DNA of 64,000 nt from UBA2988 sp965237965 (GTDB taxonomy: Bacteria; Gemmatimonadota; Gemmatimonadetes; Longimicrobiales; Gaopeijiaceae): positions 124,001 through 188,000 of the forward strand of contig CBDEGT010000002.1 in NCBI GenBank assembly GCA_965237965.1, in the 5' to 3' direction. Positions within the stretch are counted from its first letter, which is position 1. The number at the start of each line of letters is the position of its first letter. A program made the position numbers and the translations under genes. The notes under the pieces are model-generated. The model was given only the letters and a program-made list of their open reading frames with translations, had not been told where the DNA came from and made no database searches. Shown in pieces: positions 59,745-64,000 of the stretch.

Positions 59745-59805
59745 GGCTGAGCGTGGGGCGGGGAGGAAGAGAGTACCGGCACGGCCGGACGGCGTCCGGG
59801 AGCGG

Positions 59806-60003
59806 CTATTTGTAGCTCTGTCCGATGGTACGGCCGAAGGTGATCTCGCCGTTGTCGATGCGGATGTTGAAGCCGCACTCGGGGTTCGAGCAGATCCAGG
59901 CCTTGTACCGGATCGGAGCGCCGTCCCTGCCGTAGTCCGAGAGCGGGAGCAAAACTCCTCCCTCGCACTTTTGACAGGGAGGAAACGCGGTGAGCTCGGC
60001 CAT
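59806..60003 (-). CDS. small zinc-ribbon protein (65 aa)
   Basis: ATG 60003 (MAELTAFPPCQKCEGGVLLP, then LSDYGRDGAPIRYKAWICSN, PECGFNIRIDNGEITFGRTI). Two cysteine pairs, CQKC and CSNPEC, form a zinc ribbon. Spaced 15 bp after the Minf_1886-like gene, so co-transcribed. Function unknown; perhaps a nucleic-acid or protein-binding module working with its neighbour. Confidence 0.75.
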   Translation of the reverse strand: MAELTAFPPCQKCEGGVLLPLSDYGRDGAPIRYKAWICSNPECGFNIRIDNGEITFGRTIGQSYK

Positions 60004-60018
60004 ATGCATCCCCTCCCG

Positions 60019-60399
60019 TCAGGGCTTCGCCTCCCAGGGATACCCCAACTCGAAGGCTTCCTCGAAATCGAAGACGCCCCGGAAATCCTCCTTCCGGTCG
60101 TCCTCTTGCTTGATCAGGATACCACACTCCACGAGCGCGAAGACGATGTCACCCAGATCCTCGGTGGCGTGGATGCCCCAGTGCTCTAGCACCGTGCGCG
60201 CCATGGGACCATAGCGCTCGAGCGCCAGCTCACGCACGCCCTCGGCAAGTTCCTGTCCGCAGATGTGGCGGGGCTGCTCGAGCCGCTGCATCACGTGGTG
60301 TAGCGACGAAAGGAGGAAGAGGTACGCCTTCCCGTGGAAGCGCGGGTTCTTCTCCTGTAGCTGGAGAAGGATCTCCTCGGCGAACTGCAGATCCGTCAT
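60019..60399 (-). CDS. Minf_1886-like conserved protein (126 aa)
   Basis: MTDLQFAEEILLQLQEKNPR, FHGKAYLFLLSSLHHVMQRL, RHICGQELAEGVRELALERY, GPMARTVLEHWGIHATEDLG, DIVFALVECGILIKQEDDRK, DFEEAFELGYPWEAKP. I recognise the conserved-hypothetical Minf_1886 type pattern (CGQELxxGxRExAxxxYGxMAxTVLxxWGxxxTxDxGxIVFxLVexGxLxKxexD). All-helical, cytosolic. Role not established. Intact. Confidence 0.8.
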   Translation of the reverse strand: MTDLQFAEEILLQLQEKNPRFHGKAYLFLLSSLHHVMQRLEQPRHICGQELAEGVRELALERYGPMARTVLEHWGIHATEDLGDIVFALVECGILIKQEDDRKEDFRGVFDFEEAFELGYPWEAKP

Positions 60400-60442
60400 G
60401 GTGATGGAATGTTACGATAGGCCGCGACAGACGCCAGGCCAC

Positions 60443-61705
60443 TCATACGGCGGCCAGTTCGGGATAGAGTGGAAAAGCCTCGCACAGCTCGGACACCCGG
60501 CTCCTCACTCCCTCCGCGCGCTTCTCGTCGGTCGGCGCCTCGAGGACCTCGGCAATCCAGCCGGCGATCAGCGCCATCTCCGCCTCGGCCATTCCCCGTG
60601 TGGTCAACGCAGGCGTGCCGATGCGGAGCCCGGACGTGACGAACGGCGAGCGCGTCTCTCCCGGCACGGTGTTCTTGTTCACCGTCATGCCCGCACGCTC
60701 GAGCGTGGCCTCTGCATCCTTCCCGGTGAGTTCTCCGTGGCTCTTGCGAAGATCGACCAGGACCAAGTGAGTGTCGGTCCCGCCGCTCACCAGGTGAAAG
60801 CCTCGCTCCATCAATCCGTCTGCGAGAGAGCGTGCATTCGACACGACTTGCCGCGCGTAGCTCGTGAACTCGGGCGTGAGCGCCTCGCGAAACGCCAACG
60901 CCTTGGCAGCGATGACGTGCATCAGTGGACCGCCTTGGAGGACTGGGAACACCGCCTTGTCGATCGCCTTGGCGTGTTCTGCCCGGCACAGGATCATCCC
61001 GCCTCGTGGTCCGCGCAGAGTCTTGTGGGTCGTAGTTGTAACGACGTCCGAATGAGGCACCGGGCTCGGGTGGATGCCGGCCGCCACCAACCCGGCGATA
61101 TGCGCCATGTCCACCATCAACACAGCGTCGATCTCGCGCGCGATCTGCCCGAAAGCGGCGAAGTCGATCACGCGTGGGTATGCGCTCGCGCCCGCGATGA
61201 TCATCTTCGGTCGCTCTCGTTGCGCAAGTTCGCGCAGCGCGTCGTAGTCGATCCGCCCATCCGCCTCGTCCACGCCATACGCGGACACCTTGTAGAGCAT
61301 TCCGGAGAAGTTCACCGGCGAACCGTGCGTGAGGTGACCTCCGTGGCTCAGGTTCATGCCGAGGAAGTGATCGCCGGGCTTCAGGAATGCCAGGAAGACG
61401 GCCTGGTTGGCCTGCGCTCCGGAGTGCGGCTGAACGTTCACGTGATCCGCACCGAACAGCTCCTTTGCCCGCTCGCGCGCAAGATCCTCGGCCACGTCCA
61501 CCCACTCACAGCCGCCGTAGTAGCGCTTGCCGGGAAGCCCCTCGGCGTACTTGTTCGTGAGCACGGTGCCGAGCGCTTCGAGAACCGCGTGGGACACGAA
61601 GTTCTCGCTCGCGATCAGCTCGAGCTGCGAGGATTGCCGGACGGCTTCGTTGCGGACCGCCTCGAACAGCTCAGGATCCGCGCTACGCAGGTGTTCGTAG
61701 ATCAT
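60443..61705 (-). CDS. glyA: serine hydroxymethyltransferase
   Basis: 420 residues, normal length. SSQLELIASENFVSHAVLEA, LGTVLTNKYAEGLPGKRYYG, VNVQPHSGAQANQAVFLAFL, ADHFLGMNLSHGGHLTHGSP-like GDHFLGMNLSHGGHLTHGS, VDMAHIAGLVAAGIHPSPVP, PLP-Lys in VVTTTTHKTLRGPRGGMILC, PFVTSGLRIGTPALTTRGMA. Interconverts serine and glycine with tetrahydrofolate. ATG 61705, 24 bp after the acyl-CoA dehydrogenase stop. Confidence 0.96.
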   Translation of the reverse strand: MIYEHLRSADPELFEAVRNEAVRQSSQLELIASENFVSHAVLEALGTVLTNKYAEGLPGKRYYGGCEWVDVAEDLARERAKELFGADHVNVQPHSGAQANQAVFLAFLKPGDHFLGMNLSHGGHLTHGSPVNFSGMLYKVSAYGVDEADGRIDYDALRELAQRERPKMIIAGASAYPRVIDFAAFGQIAREIDAVLMVDMAHIAGLVAAGIHPSPVPHSDVVTTTTHKTLRGPRGGMILCRAEHAKAIDKAVFPVLQGGPLMHVIAAKALAFREALTPEFTSYARQVVSNARSLADGLMERGFHLVSGGTDTHLVLVDLRKSHGELTGKDAEATLERAGMTVNKNTVPGETRSPFVTSGLRIGTPALTTRGMAEAEMALIAGWIAEVLEAPTDEKRAEGVRSRVSELCEAFPLYPELAAV

Positions 61706-61728
61706 GGGCTCGCATGTTGTCAGTCGGC

Positions 61729-62913
61729 TCAGTCCGGGTCACGGAGCAGCGCGCGAGCGATGACGATCCGAAGGATCTCGCTCGTGCCCTCCAGGATCTC
61801 GGTCCCCTTGGCGTCCCGCATCAGCTTCTCGACCGGATAATCTCGCATGTACCCATACCCCCCGAAGATCTGGACGGCCTCGTCCGCGACCCACGTCGCC
61901 GCCTCGCTGGCGGTGAGCTTCGCGATCGCCGCCCAGGATGCGGCTCCGTCCAGCCCCCGCGAAGGGGCCTGGTCTGGCTCGGCTTCCGCCAACCGTTCGC
62001 CGGCGGCGTGCGTGACCGCACGCGCGGCGGTGACCCGGCGAGCCATCTCGGCGAGCTTCTCCTGAATCCCGCCGAACTCCGCGATCGGCTGCCCGAACTG
62101 CTCGCGCTGGCGGGCGTACGCCACCGCGTGCTCGAGCGCTGCGCGACCGATCCCGACCGCCTGCGCCGCCATACCGAGACGGCCGACGTCGAGCGCCGCC
62201 ATGGCCAGCCGCATGCCGGCCCCGGGGTCACCCAGCAGCCGGTCGCCGGGAACCCCTACCCCGTCCAGCTCCACGGTTACCGTCTCCGAGGCGCGCAACC
62301 CCATCGTGCGCTCGCGGTCTGTCACCCGCCAACCGTCGGTCGGGAGCTCGACCAGGAACGCCCCCAGCCCGAGCTCTTCAATGCGCGCGAAGGTGACGGC
62401 GAGTCCGGCGCGGGCCCCGTTCGTGACCCAGCGCTTGGTGCCGGACAGCCGCCACCCGTCGCCGTCCCGAGACGCTCGGGCGGCGATGGCGGCGACGTCG
62501 CTCCCTGCCTGCGGCTCCGAGAGCGCAAACGCGCCAAGCCGCCCCCCCGTGGCCAGCACCGGCAAGAGCGCGCTCTGCTGCTCGGCCGTCCCGTGGCGTG
62601 CCAGCAGGGACGCAACCAGCCCGTTGTGCACGGACACCGACAGGGCGACGGCGGCGTCACCCCATGCGAGCTCCTCGAGCACCACGAGGTAGGTGAGGAG
62701 ATCGAGGCCGAGTCCACCCTGATCCTCGCCCACGGTCATGCCCAGGAAGCCGAGATCGGCGAGCTGGGCGAAAACCCCCGGGTCGAGCGCGCGTGCCCGA
62801 TCCCACGCCGCCGAGTGTGGGCGCAGCTCCCGCTCCGCGAATGCGCGCGCCAATGCCCCGACCTGCGCCCGGATCTGAGCCCGGTCCTCTGGCTGCTGGG
62901 CGGTGAGAGTCAT
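61729..62913 (-). CDS. acyl-CoA dehydrogenase
   Basis: 394 residues from ATG 62913, whose ATGA overlaps the stop of the hbd-like gene. Helical N-terminus (PEDRAQIRAQVGALARAFAE), FAD/substrate motifs GRLGAFALSEPQAGSDVAAI and WRLSGTKRWVTNGARAGLAV, ERTMGLRASETVTVELDGVG, C-terminal helices AVAYARQREQFGQPIAEFGG and AVQIFGGYGYMRDYPVEKLM, and catalytic Glu in GTEILEGTSEILRIVIARAL. Position of the Glu fits short/medium-chain or butyryl-CoA type. With the dehydrogenase upstream it points to fatty-acid or butyrate-type metabolism. Confidence 0.93.
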   Translation of the reverse strand: MTLTAQQPEDRAQIRAQVGALARAFAERELRPHSAAWDRARALDPGVFAQLADLGFLGMTVGEDQGGLGLDLLTYLVVLEELAWGDAAVALSVSVHNGLVASLLARHGTAEQQSALLPVLATGGRLGAFALSEPQAGSDVAAIAARASRDGDGWRLSGTKRWVTNGARAGLAVTFARIEELGLGAFLVELPTDGWRVTDRERTMGLRASETVTVELDGVGVPGDRLLGDPGAGMRLAMAALDVGRLGMAAQAVGIGRAALEHAVAYARQREQFGQPIAEFGGIQEKLAEMARRVTAARAVTHAAGERLAEAEPDQAPSRGLDGAASWAAIAKLTASEAATWVADEAVQIFGGYGYMRDYPVEKLMRDAKGTEILEGTSEILRIVIARALLRDPD

Positions 62914-63788
62914 CCACCCACGGCGCCTGCGGCATCCGCATAGCCGTAGAAGCCGCGCCCCGACTTCCGGCCAAGCCACCCGGCGGCGACGTATTTGCGG
63001 AGCAGCGGACAGGGCCGGTAGCGGTCATCGCCGAGCTCGCGGTGCAGAACCTCGAGGATGTTCAGGCAGGTGTCCAACCCGATCAGGTCGGCGAGCTCGA
63101 GGGGTCCCATAGGATGGTTCATGCCGAGCCTGAGGACCGTGTCGATCGCATCCGGCTCGGCCACGCCCTCCATGAGCGCGAACACCGCCTCGTTGATCAT
63201 CGGCATCAAGACACGGTTCGACACGAAGCCGGGAGAATCGTTCACCTCGACCGGAGTCTTCCCCAGAACGCGCGTCAGATCCGTCACGACGCCCGTGGTC
63301 TCGTCGCTCGTCGCGAGCCCGCGGATCACTTCGACCAGCCGCATCACGTGCACGGGGTTCATGAAGTGCATACCGATCACCCGCTCGGGGCGAGACGTCC
63401 ACGACCCGATCTCGGTGATCGAGATCGACGACGTGTTGCTCGCGAGCACCGCGGAGGCCGGAGCGGCCCGGTCCAGAGCGGAGAAGACATCGCGCTTGAG
63501 CTCCGCCCGCTCGGGCACGGCCTCGATCACCAGGTCGGCGTCGGCGACCGCCGGCTCGACATCGGTCCCAGTCTCGATGCGCTCGAGCACGGCGGTACGA
63601 GCAGCCGGCTCGAGGACTCCCTTCTCGACCATACGCTCCAGCTTTCGGTCGATCGACCTGATCGCGGTGCCGAGGACCTGGCGCGAGACGTCCACCAGCC
63701 TGACCGAGAGCCCGGCCTGGGCGCACACGTGCGCAATCCCGTTGCCCATCGTGCCACCGCCGATGACCGTGATGCGCTGAGTCGCCAT
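62910..63788 (-). CDS. hbd: 3-hydroxybutyryl-CoA (3-hydroxyacyl-CoA) dehydrogenase
   Basis: 292 residues from ATG 63788 (GGGAGAG upstream). Rossmann motif ITVIGGGTMGNGIAHVCAQA, DLVIEAVPERAELKRDVFSA, VLASNTSSISITEIGSWTSR, catalytic His in VIGMHFMNPVHVMRLVEVIR, VNDSPGFVSNRVLMPMINEA, HPMGPLELADLIGLDTCLNI, C-terminal CPLLRKYVAAGWLGRKSGRG. NAD-dependent oxidation of 3-hydroxyacyl-CoA. First gene of the compact run down to ftsB, by overlap with the next gene. Confidence 0.94.
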   Translation of the reverse strand: MATQRITVIGGGTMGNGIAHVCAQAGLSVRLVDVSRQVLGTAIRSIDRKLERMVEKGVLEPAARTAVLERIETGTDVEPAVADADLVIEAVPERAELKRDVFSALDRAAPASAVLASNTSSISITEIGSWTSRPERVIGMHFMNPVHVMRLVEVIRGLATSDETTGVVTDLTRVLGKTPVEVNDSPGFVSNRVLMPMINEAVFALMEGVAEPDAIDTVLRLGMNHPMGPLELADLIGLDTCLNILEVLHRELGDDRYRPCPLLRKYVAAGWLGRKSGRGFYGYADAAGAVGG

Positions 63789-63828
63789 TCCATACTCTCC
63801 CGCCATGAGCTTCTGGTGTGTGCTCCCG

Positions 63829-64000
63829 CTATGTGCTCACGTCTCCCCATCCAACCGTGTGCGCCGCACGCACCCTCCCGGACAGGTACGGAGTACGCCA
63901 GGTCCAGATCGCGGCGGCAAGGACCGCCCCGGTCGCGAGCACGCTCCCCTCCGGACCGAACGCACCGCCACTCAGCCATGTCGGGCCGGACCACGCGGGC
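63829..64000 (-). CDS. CPBP-type intramembrane protease-like protein, C-terminal end, runs off window edge
   Basis: Minus-strand frame open from base 64000 to a stop at 63829-63831: PAWSGPTWLSGGAFGPEGSV, LATGAVLAAAIWTWRTPYLS, GRVRAAHTVGWGDVST. A hydrophobic helix preceded by SGPTWLSGGAFGPEGS is typical for the last transmembrane segment of CPBP-family (Abi/CAAX-like) membrane proteins. Only ~57 residues are visible, so the assignment is tentative. Confidence 0.5.
   Translation of the reverse strand, partial: PAWSGPTWLSGGAFGPEGSVLATGAVLAAAIWTWRTPYLSGRVRAAHTVGWGDVST

Noticed and set aside
1..64000. CRISPR array
   Set aside because: No regularly spaced direct repeats were seen, and no cas genes.

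Overview
The window is a GC-rich bacterial chromosome segment that most resembles Gemmatimonadota. This is inferred from the PknB-type kinase with a TolB/PD40-like propeller and the N-terminal motif LNAALEGRYRIERQLGEGG, the DUF1592/DUF1588/DUF1585 plus DUF1552 plus ankyrin cluster, and the housekeeping gene content. No rRNA or species-level marker is present.

The window has two parts. Positions 1 to about 52,700 are an accessory region full of insertion sequences, integrases and broken genes. Positions 52,816-64,000 are ordinary chromosome: an elongator tRNA-Met, a slipin, and a tight minus-strand run of ten genes (hbd-like, acyl-CoA dehydrogenase, glyA, a Minf_1886-like gene, a zinc ribbon, nnr, thiL, plsC, eno, ftsB-like) with no visible damage.

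Layout of the accessory part. 1-3.1 kb: remains of an integrative and conjugative element (two P4-type integrases, VirB8-like and VirD4-like scraps, an ArdC antirestriction fragment). 3.2-5.9 kb: a 899-residue coiled-coil protein. 6.2-9.1 kb: an IS3-type element split by an intact IS21-type element with a 5-bp target duplication. 9.4-14.9 kb: a decaying DUF1592/DUF1552/ankyrin cluster split by an IS1595-type element with two small passenger genes. 14.9-22.3 kb: a PAS histidine kinase with a response regulator fused to a thioredoxin-reductase-like module, then a convergent TrkA-like/UBP zinc-finger gene split by an IS3-type element that is itself split by an IS30-type element. 22.3-23.4 kb: a serine protease fragment joined to a BsuPI-type inhibitor domain. 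23.5-25.4 kb: intact sulfite dehydrogenase and cytochrome c. 25.6-27.4 kb: a thrC fragment joined to a second broken ankyrin gene. 27.7-32.1 kb: IS256, IS3 and a patchwork of mobile-element scraps. 32.2-35.2 kb: an intact FMN glutamate-synthase-like gene, then ahcY and exonuclease fragments. 35.2-38.5 kb: an IS3-type element torn apart around two integrases. 38.5-41.6 kb: surface-protein fragments, a Doc/Fic toxin-antitoxin pair, and nurA-like and sbcC fragments. 41.6-47.5 kb: a Ser/Thr kinase, an IS110 element and orphan copies of the kinase gene start. 48-51.6 kb: a second IS256-type element and an IS407-like IS3 element split by an IS5/IS427-type element that needs frameshifting. 51.6-52.6 kb: an excisionase-like gene divergent from an HTH gene.

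Several insertions can be undone on paper (IS21 in IS3, IS30 in IS3, that IS3 in the UBP gene, IS5 in IS407-like): removing the element and one target duplication restores the host reading frame, or, for IS21, the IS3 end sequence, so these are recent. Many other junctions are rearrangement scars without duplications. The best functional novelty candidates are the histidine kinase / REC-thioredoxin-reductase / TrkA-UBP neighbourhood, the passenger genes of the IS1595 element, and the short noncoding flanks of the IS110 element, where a bridge RNA would be expected.
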